This document shows, piece after piece, positions 39,801 through 54,800 of a DNA stretch of 64,000 bases. Position 1 is the first letter of the stretch. Each line of letters opens with the position of its first letter. Origin of the DNA: Camarhynchus parvulus (lineage: Eukaryota; Chordata; Aves; Passeriformes; Thraupidae); contig NC_044574.1 in assembly GCF_901933205.1 (NCBI RefSeq), positions 47,711,609-47,775,608 on the forward strand, written 5' to 3'. The notes under the pieces were generated by a model. The model was given only the letters and a program-made list of their open reading frames with translations. It had not been told where the DNA came from and ran no database searches. The position numbers and the translations under genes were made by a program.

Positions 39801-42800
39801 CTATATGCAGATGGGAGATACTGAAAAGTACATGTACTATTTATCTAAACCTACATCTTTATGTTTATAATTGTAGTGGTTTGGAAATATTGTAACCATG
39901 GACTGGTGGGATGACTTGTGGCTAAATGAAGGATTTGCCAGTTATTTTGAGTTCCTGGGAGTAAATGCAACAGAACCAGATTGGAAAATGGTAATTATTT
40001 CTGCCTTGTAGAGGGTTCGCAGGGCTGGGAGGAACATTTTGGAAGGGAGTAAAATTTAGACAAGGATGATGAAGACTTAAAGTATATTTATAGAAAACTA
40101 ACGTAGTGTGGTGCAACATAAAGAAAAAGTTGGTCTACGTTTTTCACCTACCTATGTTATGGTCTGAAGCTAGTCAAAGTGAACTCTGTGAAGCTTCAGT
40201 CTGCAGGGAAGAGTCATTCTTTTTTAACCAGTGAGTCTACTGTTCGGTTATTATGGCAAATAACACCTGAGTTCTGGACAGAGCCTTAACAGTTTTGCAG
40301 GGTTGCTTAAAGGTCTAACTCTGAAAGATGGAGATTTTCCTGGGCTGTACTGTCTTCATGGGACTTAGGATTGCTATATGATCTGGTAAGGGCTGGGAAC
40401 CTGGGCCTGTCTCCACAGCTTGAGCTATTATCAAGGAAAATAGTGGACTCCCATTCAGCTTCTGCCAGCATTGTAAGTGTCCTTCAAATGCTCCAACTCA
40501 GATAATCTCTGTTCTGTACAGTGCAAAAATAGGCAGTGACAGTGGATAGCCAAAGTGCTAAAAACTGTGCCAGCTCCAGACGCTTTAGGGGGGTTGCAAA
40601 GTCGACCTTAAATAGGCATTATATTCTGTGAATAAAGGGAGTTTTCTTACTCCTTCCTTCCTCCCCTCCCAAACAGATGTGATGGCACAGAGCATACATA
40701 TTTTCCCCAGGTGTCCAGGTGTAATGAGGTTCTGGGTGCTAAGACATACACAACATGCCAGTGGAAGGGAGCAGAGTAGGTTTTGCGTAGGTTGAACCTG
40801 TTAAAATCTACTATCTCCTGAGCCTAATGACTTTAGAAGCAGGCAGTGCCTACTTGCTGCTTTACCTGCCTCTCTCCCTGCAAAGAGGCTAAGAACAAAA
40901 TAATTCCCTGGGTCATTTTTACACTTTAAGGTAGAAGATCTGTGGTCCTAACTATGTAAGAAAAAATCTAATGACCGAGTTTAAAATATAAAAGCCCTTT
41001 TTTAAATCTAGATATTGTGTTAATCTAAGATCTAAGACATTTCAATGCTATCCTAGTGAGTATTAGAAGAGAAAATCTAAATTGAATATTAGTATTTTTT
41101 GGTCAATATTGATTAGGAAATAAGAGGATTTTAACTGCTGACTACTTAATCTTTTTAAAAAAATTCAAATAAATTTAAAAAAAAATTAAGCCTTGGGATG
41201 GGGAACCCTGCCTACTTCTTCCCTCCCTCCCTTCCTACCCAGCTCCTCTTTTACAAGAGGAAACCATAATGCTTTTGTCACACTTCTGAAATTGGTAACA
41301 CAGACTACTCTTTTTGCCCTACTGGGGGCAAGGGAGGGTGGGATGGGTGCGTCTGTGTTATGATACACACAGGAAAACAGGATCTGAAAAAGGAAATTTC
41401 TCTTAGTTAAGGAGAAAATGTGTCCCTCCCCTCTCAGACGTAAAGCAAGAGTTTTCAAATCCTTCTTTAGAGGCATGAAATTTCATTGTATTTCAAATTG
41501 CCTAGAGAAGTTGAAGTTCAAGCTACTTATTTGAGAAGTAGGCATATACTCCTGCCTTTGTTTCCATTCCAATGTCTTTTTCTCAGCCTGAACAGGTTTT
41601 AATTGAGGATGTGCTTCCTGTACTGAAGGATGACTCTTTGCTGTCTTCCCACCCAATTGTAGCCAATGTGTCATCTCCAGCTGAAATCACCTCTGTGTTT
41701 GACGGGATATCCTACAGTAAGGTAGGACATCCTCTGCTTGTGACTTTGGATGCAACGAAAGGGGCAACTTTGGAGAGGGCATAAAAGTCAGGGGTGCTCA
41801 TAATCAGGACTCCCAACTCACTTGAGCTGTGTCTGTGCAGATCTTTGTTCTGGGACATTCCCAACTGCTGTCAGTGACGATGCAGTTAAAAGCAGCTGTG
41901 AGAGGAGCAGAGCAGCAGAGCGTGGTCAGCCACTGTGCACCACGCAGGCCTGCTCGCAGCGCGCACTGATGCAGGCAAAGCACGGTGTCACCGGCCTCTG
42001 CCACTAGAGTGCTGGGTTTAAAATGAAACTAAACAAGGTACTAATCACACCCCTCTCCCATCACCTCATGCTGATGCAGCCCAGTTATGTCAAGACTCAT
42101 AATCTAACACAAGGGTAGAGGAGGCAAGGGCAGATGTCCAGGTATCCTTTCTGTCACTTCTCCATCACACCTGCAGGCCAGCATAACTTCTGTTTTGGGG
42201 AAGCAAGGCAGGGAACCAAGCAGTTAAAACAGGAAAGTGACTTTTTATCTCAAGTTGCTCACAGTATCCCAGCCGCCCAAAAAACCTTAGCAAAGATGGG
42301 CTACACCAGCCTCTACTGGCATTGGCTTAATTGGGAGAAAAATTAGCCCCACATTTCACTGAAAGTTGTGGAGCTCAGGAGTGCACTAGAGTGCAATAGT
42401 CCAGTAGCCCAGGAGGTGGTAGCAGACACTCCATTAAGCATTTGGTAAGATTTTTGCTCATCCCGTCCCAGCGTGCGGCAGTGAGGACCTGTGCCCATAA
42501 AGACTCCCTAAGGAGCTAGCTAGGATACCTTGGGTCTGTCTGAGCAGAGAGACACTGGAATGCTGGAGTCATCCAACCACTGTTGTGACCAGGGCACACA
42601 GAGGCCTTTGGGAGCCCATGGCCTCTGGTAGTACTTGCTGTGTGGGGCGGCAGCCTGGAGATCAGCCCTTGTGGGAAAATGCTGTGAAGTCCAGAGCTTG
42701 AGGGATGCCAGCAGCCAGCCTGAGGATCATCACTTTGAAGACCCAGCTTAGGGGGCTGAGGCCAGCTTCTTTCTCTCCATATCAGATGTAGCCAAAGCCA

Positions 42801-45800
42801 CTTAGTCCTTAGACAAGGCTTAGACTTGGAACAAAGCAGGTGCCCCCCCATATCAAACCAGGCAAGTCTCTTGACTCAAGGGCCCCAACAACACTGTTCC
42901 CTCCAGTTGTTTTCTGCAGGGCATCAAGAGACAAGCCCAAAGAAAACACTCCTGTCACTCTTCTCCTCAACCAGCCATCTCCCATGCTGCTTCTGAACCT
43001 GATACACAATATTTTATTGGCAGCTTCTTACATGACCCAGTCAGTGTTCCCTATCTGATGCCGTAACACGCTTCCACTGAACACACAAAATCCAGCATTA
43101 TTAAACACTGCTTGCTTTCCCTCCAAGCTCCCATTATCAGCTAAACATACAGTATATATTGCATTGACTTTAGCTTCAGCTGTGCTACAGTCTGTAACTA
43201 TAGATACTACTTTTATTAGCTAGACATGATCCATCCATTTCCATCAGTTTTCTGTTTTCAATTGTTAAATCCCCTATCCAACAATACAACCAGTATTTAT
43301 TGCATCATAAATGCCTCACAGTCAAACCATAAACCATGTAAAAACCTGCATTGTGTAACAGTTTTTAAATCAAACTAACAAAAGTCACGAAATATACAGA
43401 GCTAAATCAAATACTCTGGATCAAAATCTATTTTAGTGGTAAGCTAAGTAAGAAACATACTTTTGCAGGGGCTGTAAAAACAATGGAGAAAAAAAAATCC
43501 TAGCTTTTACTCATCCCTTTGTGCCTAGATAATTACAACATGAACTCATTTTTTTTTAAGCAAAAACACTTGAGGACTTGTGCATTGTTTGGGAACAGTT
43601 TGCTTGGGATATAATTTGGCTTGGGTTATAATTTGGCTGGAAAGAGAAAGTCTTTGCGTAGATTTAGCTCAAATTACTGTTGGTATTTATATATAAATGC
43701 GTGACAAAATTAGCTTGTTTCTTTTTGGCTTTGTTTTGGCTTCTCTTTTGTATTTTTCTTTTAAAAACCATCTTCTCATGATAATATTCATCGCTAAACA
43801 AATAAAGCATAATTTGGAATGCTCTCTGTTAGCCTTACCAGAACAACAAGAGAGCTTATCCAATCCTAAAATCCCAATGAATTGCCTAAGGGTCTATGGA
43901 GTCATTGCAGTGTATTCTGTACGAGAGCCTCTAACTGCTGTGGGATTGATAGGGCATTATATGCTAGGAAAGCTCTACTAGAGTAGAGCTGGTGAGTAAA
44001 CAATTAATGTACATAATTGTTTTAATCTGCTTTTTAAAAGTATTTGCATCTCATCTCTTTCCCAGTTTAATCCTCTTTCTTATTTTGAAAGGTTTTATTA
44101 AAGTATCAGTGATTTTTTTTTGTCTTAAATGTTCTGTTAGAAATTTGTTCTTGGGCCTCCATATTTTTGGAACTTCCCAGCTACAGAAGTTTAGGATTAA
44201 TCTTCCACATTTCTGCCACAAACAAGTCTTGCCACATCCTTGGCAATTACTATGAAATTATGTGGGTGTTGATAAAAGACTCCCCCCTATACCCCCATCA
44301 CAGAATGTCAGCTAGTCAAATTAAGGTCACTTTCCTGAGCCTCCCCAAATAGTTGTAAGAAAGGGGAGTTATTAAAATACTGGTGTTCCTATAATCGGTG
44401 ATTTTTGTTAGGATGAGTTTTCCTCAGACTCCATCATGGACTACAGAGGAATGACAAGAGAGGGGGGAAGAGACTGAAAAATAATAGTAGAAGGTGCAAG
44501 TGACTAACTATACATTACATTTTAAAGCAAAAGAAGTCTCCACTGTTATCAAATCATGTATAAGTGTGTATTTGTACTTTGGCTTTTAATATAAATGGGA
44601 GGGGATAGTTTCTGAGTGGTGATATCAGATAAGAAGTGGCTGAGAGACAAAGCTGAGGAACTGAGGTTCCCTAGTGCATACTCGTGGCCTTATGATCACC
44701 TTTGATCATTAAGCAGCTTTAGGATTACCACTAATGGATATCTCTTCTAAATGTTACTGAATTGGTTTTGAGCATATTCCATGGCAAACACATCAGATTT
44801 CTGTATCAGAAAACAGTCATCTGCTGACCACCTTGACTCTCCAACAATAGCCTGAAAAGCAGTGAGGCATATCTGTTCAAACAGTCCCTCTACCATAACT
44901 CATCTAGTTGTTATTCTCAGACACATAAATAGAGGAAACAGGATTTACTGAGAATTCAGATAATATTATTGTTTTCATGGGACAACTGGATTTTTAAATA
45001 ATTCATAGCATTAGGCTCTCAACTGCCCCTTGATTTAGCTCAGAAAATGAAAACATGCTAATCCTAAAATTGTATTTTGCATCTTAGATGGAGTTTGCAC
45101 TCCTTTTTTTTTTCTTCATCATCTTGTGCGCACTCTGTTCTTTGTTCCACATGGCTCTTCTACTTCTCTTTCCTGTCTTCCTTTTGTTTCTTTCTTCTTT
45201 CAAGGTCCTAATTGTTTGGCTTATTTTCTGTGAAGCCCCAGTTAGTAACTCCTCTGATTCCAATTCTACCCTGCTTCAGAGGCCAGAGCTTTTACACTAG
45301 TCCTCAGCAAATCTCATTCCTTAACTTCAGATGGCATACCCAACCTGTAAAGCCCCAGACTTGCAGCATTTTTAGAGTTTCCTTCCTGTTTTGTGTTCGT
45401 CTGAAGTCAGGGCCTCTCTCAGGCTGTTCCCCTGACAGGGGGAGTCCCCAGCTGCCCTCACCCCTGAACTGTTCTACATGAAACACAGAGCCCTGTTCAC
45501 ACAAACTGGTAGAGTGGCAGGACAGTAAGCTGCAGCAGCAGGGCTCGGGAGCTGAACCTAGGAACAAGTGTCTGATCACAACTAAAGACTGATTCTCACA
45601 TCCAGATTTAAGCTCCATCAAGTAGGCATGCTATCCCACAAAGGAAGTAGAAAAACCACTTCCTTAGTCTGATGGATGATTTTTTTTTTTTTGCCTTATA
45701 AAATACTCATTCTCATGTTGCCGTTTAGATGAATGAAAATCATGTTAGAGCAGTGTGGATTGACCTTCTCCCCTTTCCCTTTGTCCTCAGGGTGCATCAA

Positions 45801-48800
45801 TCCTCAGAATGATTCAAGATTGGATTACACCAGAGCTCTTCCAGAAAGGCTGTCAGGTAAAGGTGGCATCAAAACCTGCCAGACATACAGCCCATCTTCA
45901 TGTGACAGTAGCAAAGCCATTATTCAAAATGTGAATATCAGAGATCCTGGTATTGGTAGCAAAAGTACTTAGTGGATTTCAATACTGGGTGGACAACATG
46001 GAGGGGAAGAAGTTCCATGCTCCCACAGAAGCAGGAATGTGAACTGCATAAAGATTTGATAGCCAGTGAGGACCTAAATTCCTGACAGCTTCTAGTGGAA
46101 AAACCTCCTCTACCGCACTGCTATCCTGTTGTCAACTGAGATCCCCTTATTCTGCTGTAAAGTGTGTCTGCGGCTTCCTATGGCCATGATCCTCCAAACC
46201 ACACAAGGCTGACATGTAGGGACATTCTTAGAGGCGTCAGCTCATCCATGCCCTGATGCAGGGACACCCAGCCCTAAAAAGTGCAGGTAATAGGGAGAAG
46301 AAAAGAGATACATTGCACAGTTCATAGTCCTTTCTTGTGGAGGAAAAACGTGATGCTACAAAATTACAAAATGGGAGAAAGGAGCCAACCTACAAGGAGA
46401 AAACTTGTCTGTCCTTTATTCTGAACATACATTGGTAACAAGCGTTACAGTGCAGGCTTAACACATTTGTTCTTACTTCCCTCTCTCATGAAGAGCACAT
46501 TTATGGACTGCTACAAGATTGTTGTATTTTCCTGTACTCCCCCTTTCACTGACTCAATCAGAACAGTTACCCAAGATGGGAAAATACAGCCACCTTTTCT
46601 CCAAGACCCTAACCCTTCCCTGCTGCTCAGTGCCTTCAGGAGCACTAAGGTAGGCAGCTGCGGCCTACAGCTACCATCTACTGACTGAACATCACCGGAA
46701 GCAGGTGACAGGGTAGGAAAACACCCGCCAATCAGCCAGGGAAGACACAGGATGGGAAGGAGGTTTAGGCATTGCAATTCTTTTCTGAATACCATTACTC
46801 CTTGTAAGAATCGTTTTGATCAAAACGTAGAGGTGACTAGACTTTCCTACTTCCACTCTGAGTCCACAGGTAGCGAAATCTCATTAAATATCTTCCTCCT
46901 GCTAAACAGCCTCTTATATTAGTCAGAAATTTGCAGCAGGGTATAGTGGTGTCCATTTAAACAAAACACAAAGAAATCTTCAAATACAAATTTATTTCCT
47001 ACTAACAAGTCACTCTGGAAAACGCTGACTTTTGGTGTTATGGGATGCATTGGACAGCAAAGGAATTTCATCAGCTGAATACTGATCCATTTAATCTCCC
47101 ACTCACAGTACTACCACCCATGTGTGGATACTCTGTGCAACTGAGAGGTACTCTCCATATCCCTGTACAACTGAATATGTGTATTGTTTTCACAGGCAAA
47201 CAAGAAACACTGGTAGTATTTTCATGGTCTTCCATCTCTCTCTAGGCATATTTGAAGAAACACCATTTCCAGAATGCCAAGACACAACAATTTTGGGAAG
47301 CTCTAGAAGAGGTGTGTTTTGCATCAACCCAAACCCTTGCTAATAAATGTTTCACATCTCACTCACTGATTTCAGTTTCTCAAACTTTTAATATTCTGTA
47401 GCTCTTCTGTCACCGAGAGATCACAAGCTAGGCAGCCTCCCAGTATCCTTTCCCTTTCCCTTTCCCTTTCCCTTTCCTTTCCTTTCCTTTCCTTTCCTTT
47501 CCTTTCCTTTCCTTTCCTTTCCTTTCCCTTTCCTTTCCTTTCCTTTCCTTTCCTTTCCTTTCCTTTCCTTTCCTTTCTTTTCCTTTCCTTTCCTTTCCTT
47601 TCCTTTTCCTTTCCTTTTTTTTCCTTTCCTTTCCTTTCCTTTCCTTTTTTCCTTTCCTTTTTCCTTTCCTTTCCTTTCCTTTTTCCTTTCCTTTTTCCTT
47701 TCCTTTTTCCTTTCCTTTTTCCTTTCCTTTTTCCTTTCCTTTTTCCTTTCCCTTCCTTTCCCTTTCCTTTCCTTTCCTTTCCTTTCCTTTTCCTTTCCTT
47801 TCCTTTCCTTTCCTTTCCTTTCCTTTCCTTTCCTTTCCTTTCCTTTCCTTTCCTTTCCTTTTCCTTTCCTTTCCTTTCCTTTCCTTTCCTTTCCTTTCCT
47901 TTCCTTTCCTTTCCTTTCCTTTCCTTTCCTTTCCTTTCCTTTCCTTTCCTTTCCTTTCCTTTCCTTTCTTTCGCATAAGGCTGTGGGAGTGGAGTGAGAA
48001 CCAAGAAAGGAGGCCTTGCTAACAAACACCCTGCTGCTGAAACATTGCCCCTGCAACTCAAACTCATTTCATGTGTGCAAACATCTCTCATCCACCATCA
48101 TGCACCCCATACTGTCTCTTTTCTCTCTCCAGATTCAGGTGTTGAAAAGCTATCAGTAGCATCAATTCACAAGTAATTTTGGTGCTTACATCCCTCTCTA
48201 GCTTCTGAGTCCCAGCTGGGTGATCATCTGTGCCACCATTTTCTGATCTTTCCTGTTCCTTGAGGCTGGACTATTTTTTCCATCTATCTCATTACCCCCC
48301 ATTACACTGGCATACTGCCAGGTTCTTCCCTGATATTATTTCCTTTTCTTCCAACCCTGTGGACATGCACACAGACTAAATTGTGCTTTTGCTTTTTAGT
48401 TCCAGTCTTCTCCTTGGTCCCAGACTTCTTCCTACTCAGCAGAACTTCCTGCTTTCTCTCTCTAGTGCTTTGCATCTTCACATCATCTTCCTCATCTGAA
48501 GAAGGTCACTAGAAGTGACTCTAGCTCACTTCTCTCACAGGTGGCATCCTCGGGAGGTAGTGACAGCTTTCTTCAGCTCCAGATATTCAGGGTTCACAGA
48601 ATGAATCAAATTTTACATTGGTGCAGCTGCTGGTGGTTAATACTGGCTCTTTCTTCACACTCAAAACAGGGCACACTGCAAGGAGGCTTCTGCCCTTAAA
48701 AATCCCACTGTGTCCTTTCTGTCCTGTTCAGTTTTTCTGTCAGAAAAAAATTGAGAGATCTTTGAGCTTGCAAGGGGCCTCAAAGGTTATCAGTATTTCT

Positions 48801-51800
48801 TGTCCACATTACTGGCCAGTCTCCTGCCTACACATTTCTCATTTCTTCTGTGGGTGTTCAAGTTTCCAAATAATTTCTTTCTTCAATGACAGGCACCATA
48901 AAAGGATTTAATGGAGGATTTTTTTGTCCTGAACATGCTCTTTCCTCTGCCCCTTTCTGCTTTTCTTTTTCTTAATACTAGAGAGACTTTCTTTCCTCTT
49001 AGGACTGAATTTCCATTTTCACTACAACCTTCTTCCATCATTCACAGGCAAGTAATAAACCTGTGAAGGAAGTCATGGACACATGGACTAGGCAGATGGG
49101 CTACCCTGTTTTGGAGATGGGAGATAATTCAGTATTCACACAGAAACGGTTTCTTTTGGATCCCAGTGCAAATGCTTCTCATCCTCCTTCTGATCTTGGG
49201 TAAGTTCCTACTGCAGATGTTGATTCAAACCAGGTAGAAACTAAGTAAAATGTACCTTATTAAATGCATTTACAAAAATAAGTTTAAAAAACCAAACCAA
49301 AACAACAAAACCTATATGAACAACAACAACAACAAAAGCCCAAAAACAATAAAAAACCACCACCACCAACAAAAAAAACCCCACGGCCACCACCAACAAA
49401 AAAAACACCCACAAATAAACAAGCAAAACCCCAAAAACCTATATCAGTTTTACCTTGGGAAACACAATACCTGTCTAAATTCCATCATATTAAGCTCCAT
49501 AAAAGAACAAGTAAAACCAGAAGTGTATAAATCTGTTAAGATAATTTGTTTAGGAGATACAAAACAATAAATCTTTCTTCCTGGAGGTAGGAAGAGATAC
49601 CATAACCTTAATTTTTTTTATTTTCTGGAAGTTAGTGACCATTTACTTAACCCAGGGTTATAAAGATGACATATATTTCTCATAGCATTTGTCACCAAGG
49701 GGAAATCTCCCTGGGATAAAGTATAATAAACTAATATGGAAGAGCAGCAGACTGCTCAAAAGGGCTTGATCATTTTAGCAGCCCTCTATGCAGGTGGCTG
49801 ACGATACACTCACAGCATGCTCTGCTGTCCCATATCCCTGATTGCCTGGTCACAGTCTTGGTCAGGCTGTGCTGTGGCTCCATTCCTGCCCAAATTTCTC
49901 ATCTTTGTCCTGGGCATGCCCTGGAGTGAGAAATCTGCACCTACCCAATAAAGATATACAAGGAGCTGAGGAGCAAGAGGTAAGGTTGCATTTGCCTCCC
50001 AGTGCTTTTTAATGAAGGAATTAGGATTTTCTTGGAGAAGAAAAATAGGCTGGAAAAGGCAAGAAGCCCTATTAACTGTATCACAGTGGTGGCTTAAACT
50101 CTTTCATTTTTTCCATCTGTGAAAAACTTCTGTATTACTTAACCATTTATTTCAAGTCAGCATTGCAAAGATTAACTAGTGTCTGCACAAAGCCCTAGAC
50201 ACATCAACATTAACCTTGACACAAATTACTGACATATAATCATCTTTTACTAACTCAGTTGCTTTGTATCCTGCTAGAATATTGCCTGACATTATTTAGT
50301 AAATGTATATGTTCATAAGCACAAGTCAGCTTCAAAAAACAATATATAAGCATTAAAATAAACAAACAAAGACATACTGCAGGGGGTTTTTTACTATTTG
50401 GCTTCAAATGTAATTTGACTTTCTTTCCCATTAAATAATTTCAGTTACAAATGGAATATACCAGTCAAATTTAATCGTGGTGATTCATCAAATTATACCT
50501 TCTACAATGCATCAGATTCTACAGGTAAATGTATTCTCTTTTAAGGATAATGAATGGATGAAAGTTTTCCATATAATTTACAAAAAACAGAGCACAGAAT
50601 GAGCTTTCATACTTTACAGTTTTCAGGTCCAGGAGGTAGCACACAGCTTGGTTATTCCAGTTACTAGTAATTTCAGTGATAATATTACTATTTCCCCTGT
50701 ACAAACATGATGTCAATTTAGAGTCAGTTTCAGTATAGTGCTTAAGCATCTTAAATACAGTCCTATTCAAGGAAATATCTATGCATACTCTTAATTATAA
50801 TGCACTAAAATCAATTTGGCTTAGATATGGCCATTGTCCAGTCCAAGAAAAGAGAAGTGGGAGGCTGATGAATGCTTGTGTGGCATGGTAAACTGGCAAC
50901 TTGAGTTCAATTAAAGAAAAAGAGCTACAAATGATTAATCACCTTTTCTTATGCTGATTTCCGAACTGAGAAAATTCCTACATTGTTCTTTTTGATCATT
51001 GTTCTATTATGCAGTGAAATCTGAATTTCTTCTACTACACCTCCAGTGGACAAAATTGTGGGGAAAAATTACTTTTTTCAGATTTTTTCAGATTTTAAAT
51101 TACATCCCATTGAATGTCAAAAATATTACAATTGGCTTATCTTGTACTTGTTTGTTACTTTCTTAAAATACAATTTGTCTTTTGTTCCGGGGTGGGTTTT
51201 TTGTTAAATGGTTGCTTTTAGTATCCACGCAAAAACAAACAAAAAAATAGCTCACGTTATGATACAAGTCAGAAGTTAACACAAAGAAATTTTCTTTCTC
51301 TGATTTCCATATGATCTGAGGGCTGCAAGGGGCTATTAACTTCACAAATCATGCAAAGTCTTGATTAGGTGCTTACTTCTACATTCACAAACAGCAACTG
51401 TAGGGAAAAATCTCTTTAGAAATACTTTGTATGTAACATCCAAACAGAAACATGCTATTAACTACAGCCACCCTCAAAACAGAGATTTCAAGACCATTGA
51501 TTTCAATATGAAATAGAAAAATTTTGATAAGTAGCATCACCAACTGGACCAGGCCAAGCTTCTGAGAAAGAAAAATTTTCAAGTATTCATTTTAAATGGG
51601 AAAATCCCTAAACATGAGTGCTTGCATGAAGTCTCAGCCTATTTTGTAAATCTTTTATCAACACTTACAAAAATAGAATCAAAGAAGAGTAAGGAAAGAA
51701 AAGTTAAATTTAATTGAAACAAACTGGAAAATGAAACTAATGAAGGATAAAATATGAGAACTTTAATAGTGCACACGAGGATGAAAAATGTTTAAAAATA

Positions 51801-54800
51801 TATATTTGCAAGAACTGCTTCTTTGCAATTTTTTACTTCTTACAACAACATTAAATCTCACCATCCTCATCCTACTCAGAAAGACCTCCATTTCAAATTT
51901 AACAAACTAGCTACCCCAAATAATTACTGCAATTCATTTGTGTAAGACAAGTGCTGACATTCATCAAAATCTGTAATAACTCATCTTTACTGAGAGCCAT
52001 TTAGAAGTAAATAAAGAAATAAATTAAATTAAGGGTTGGACCTTATTTTGATATCCATTAAAACCAAATAAAATGTTTGGAGTCAAGGAATCTCCAGTGA
52101 GATCTGCATCATATAAGGTGCACAAACTGATGACTGTTTGTTTTGTAGGAATTCCAATACCATCTTCTACTGATACTTTTGTGAATGTTAATCCAGACCA
52201 CATTGGATTCTTCCGGGTGAATTATGATAGTCAAAACTGGGCCAGGTTAAGCAATCTTCTGCTCCAAAACCACAAAGTGAGTGTTGTAATGTCTAACTTG
52301 TCTGGTGGGTCTCTTATAAGAGGTCTGTAAGGCTGGGATTTTTCTGCAAATAATCTGTATATTCTTGATCCCTCTTTTCCTCTTTTCACACAGAGCTTTT
52401 CACCTGCTGATCGTGCAGGGATTTTGGATGACGCTTTTTCTTTAGCAAGGTAAACTAATTCTCTACAGAGATTTCAACACAAATTTTTCACTTTCTGTTG
52501 CCTAATAATTAAGATTCAGGCAACCCAGGTGGTTGAAAGAAATTTTCTGACTGGTATGAGCTTCAATTATTTGTTGCATTATCTTGTCCTCCAAAAGGAG
52601 TGCATTTAAGTATGAATTATCAATGCATTACCATTGCAATCACAAGAAATGCTCCCTTTCAGTACCATGGCAAGAAAAAAGCAGGCTTCAGTTGCACAGG
52701 TCTTATAAAGGGGTGTTTTCTCCATATAGTTAACAATAATGGAAGCACTCCAGAAGAAGTTAGGTATCCAGAAGAGCAGAGGCGTGCCTACAATGCATAC
52801 CAAGGCATTGAGTAGCTACCACCTCAGCTAGTAGTTTGTTTAGAAACTTGGTTGGAAACTTCTAGATCTTGAACCCAGCCATGCTGACACAGATAAATTT
52901 TAAGCAATCTGTAACAGTCTCTAAGTCTCCTCAGCCTTCCAGGATGTCACCAACCAGCAATTCCTTTCTTTTTTTGTGATATTAATGTCAGTCAGTTAAA
53001 GGCTGCCCACTTCTAGGCACACTGGGCTGCTGCACAATGCTAGCAGTCTTCTGACAATGGCACAACTCCTACGGTTAGGCATTGATCAACAGTAATCCTT
53101 GGTTATCTCGTTGGAAAACACCTGCCAAGTTACATTCCAGACAACTTTCTTCCTCACAAACTTTACTATTTCAGGCCTTCTAAAGTAAATAGTAAATCTA
53201 ATATCTTTGGAGAAGCAGGATCTTCAAATTCATTAAAATAACAGAAGTTATGTTTTCTCCTTCCACAGACCTGGACTTGTGAATTACTCTGTTCCCCTGG
53301 AACTCACAAAATACCTAGGAAAGGAAACAGATTATTTGCCTTGGAATAGAGCTATATCAGCTGTAACTTACCTTGCAAACATGCTCGAAGATGATAAAAC
53401 TCTCTATCCCCTGTTTCAGGTGATGAAGCTAACTAAAAGCCAACCCAGCTTGGGACCACTGAATCTGATAATTCAGAATCTCTCACAAGAATAATACTGA
53501 AGTTCAAGTGATTTTCAGTGTTGCTGAACTATTGCATTTACTTTTCATTATTGTTCTCTTTAAAAAACCCTCTAACTGCTTCATAGTGGTATCTGAATTG
53601 GATTCTGCATTCAGGACCATGCACTTGGAGAAAAGACATTATACTTAATTATTCTTATAATCTGTCACCATAAGGCGTGTTACAGGTATTTATTAGTCAA
53701 GGCTGTCCTGCATTCAATAAAGATGTATAGGGCAGCAAAACCTCAAACACCTGTCCTCAGCACAAAGGATGGCTATATCTCTATGTGGCAGTGAGTAGGT
53801 TTGTTAGTTGACCTAAAATACTGAACATGATTTAATGGTCACTAAAGTAGGTATGTCCTGAACTATCATCTCTGGAAAGCAGTTGTGGCAGTGTGTCCTT
53901 GCTGTACCCCAGCCTTCATCTGGGAACACAGACAAGGCTAGAGAGCAGCAGGTTGGCTTTGCCTGTCTGCACATCAGTATTGCAAATATTCAGACTTGGC
54001 GTGCTGTGGGGATCTGGAAAGATTGTGTGTATGCCTGTTCATGTTACTTTTCATTCAAGAGATGCTAGTTCTGAAAAAAATGAAGGAGAACAAACTACGA
54101 AATTAAATATATTATTATTTAAAGAAATCTACACATGTAACCAACACCCTTTTTCTATTTCAGGGATATTTTCGCAATCTGGTAAAACCAACTGTGGATG
54201 AACTGGGCTGGGAGGATTCTGGAGACCATTTGCAGAGGTGGGACAATCTTTATTTTTAACTTCTCATGTTATTGATGCATTCAAACAATAGTTAGCAGTA
54301 GGAAAATATCTCTCTCACTCTCTCTGTCTCTCTCTCTTTCCAAGGCTTCTTCGTGCATCTGTTCTAGACTTTGCCTGCAGTATGAATGACTCAGAATCTT
54401 TGAACAATGCTTCTCAGCTCTTCAATAGCTGGTTACAAGGAGAAACGTGAGTGCTCACATCTTTTGTGGTTTGTGAAGAACACAGCATGTGACTGGGTAC
54501 CACTGATCTCAAGTAGGAAAGGGGGAAGAATATTTAAGTACTGTTTCTTTATTTTAGCATTCCTGCAAATCTCCGACTTATAGTATATCGCTATGGGATG
54601 CAGAACTCAGGCAATGAGACATCATGGAATCACATGTTCGACAAATACCAAGAAACTTCATTAGCCCAAGAAAAAGAAAAGTTGCTATATGGCCTGGCAT
54701 CAGTGAGGAACATCACCCTTTTGGACAGGTGATTTAAACATACACAGATTTCTCTTTTCCTACAGAAGCAACTGGTCGTTGTTTGCTCTTTCCCCTCTTC

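Larger units (their letters stand above)
36969..41586 (+). other. ENPEP: ENPEP introns 4, 5 and 6 (with exons 5 and 6 between)
   Basis: Introns at 36969-39093 (phase 1), 39249-39876 and 39991-41586 (both phase 0). Apart from A/T runs near 41155-41190 I see no repeats or genes in them. Confidence 0.9.
45857..53268 (+). other. ENPEP: ENPEP introns 8 to 13 (with exons 9-13 between)
   Basis: Introns at 45857-47245, 47312-49047 (holds the CCTTT array), 49200-50444 (holds the A/C-rich tract), 50525-52148, 52277-52393 and 52450-53268. Phases 0, 0, 2, 1, 0, 2. Nothing else recognised. Confidence 0.92.

Noticed and set aside
47372..48091. Minus-strand frames of 182-239 codons rich in Lys, Glu and Arg
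   Set aside because: They are the CCTTT array read through; the five-base unit contains no stop in any minus frame, so length means nothing.
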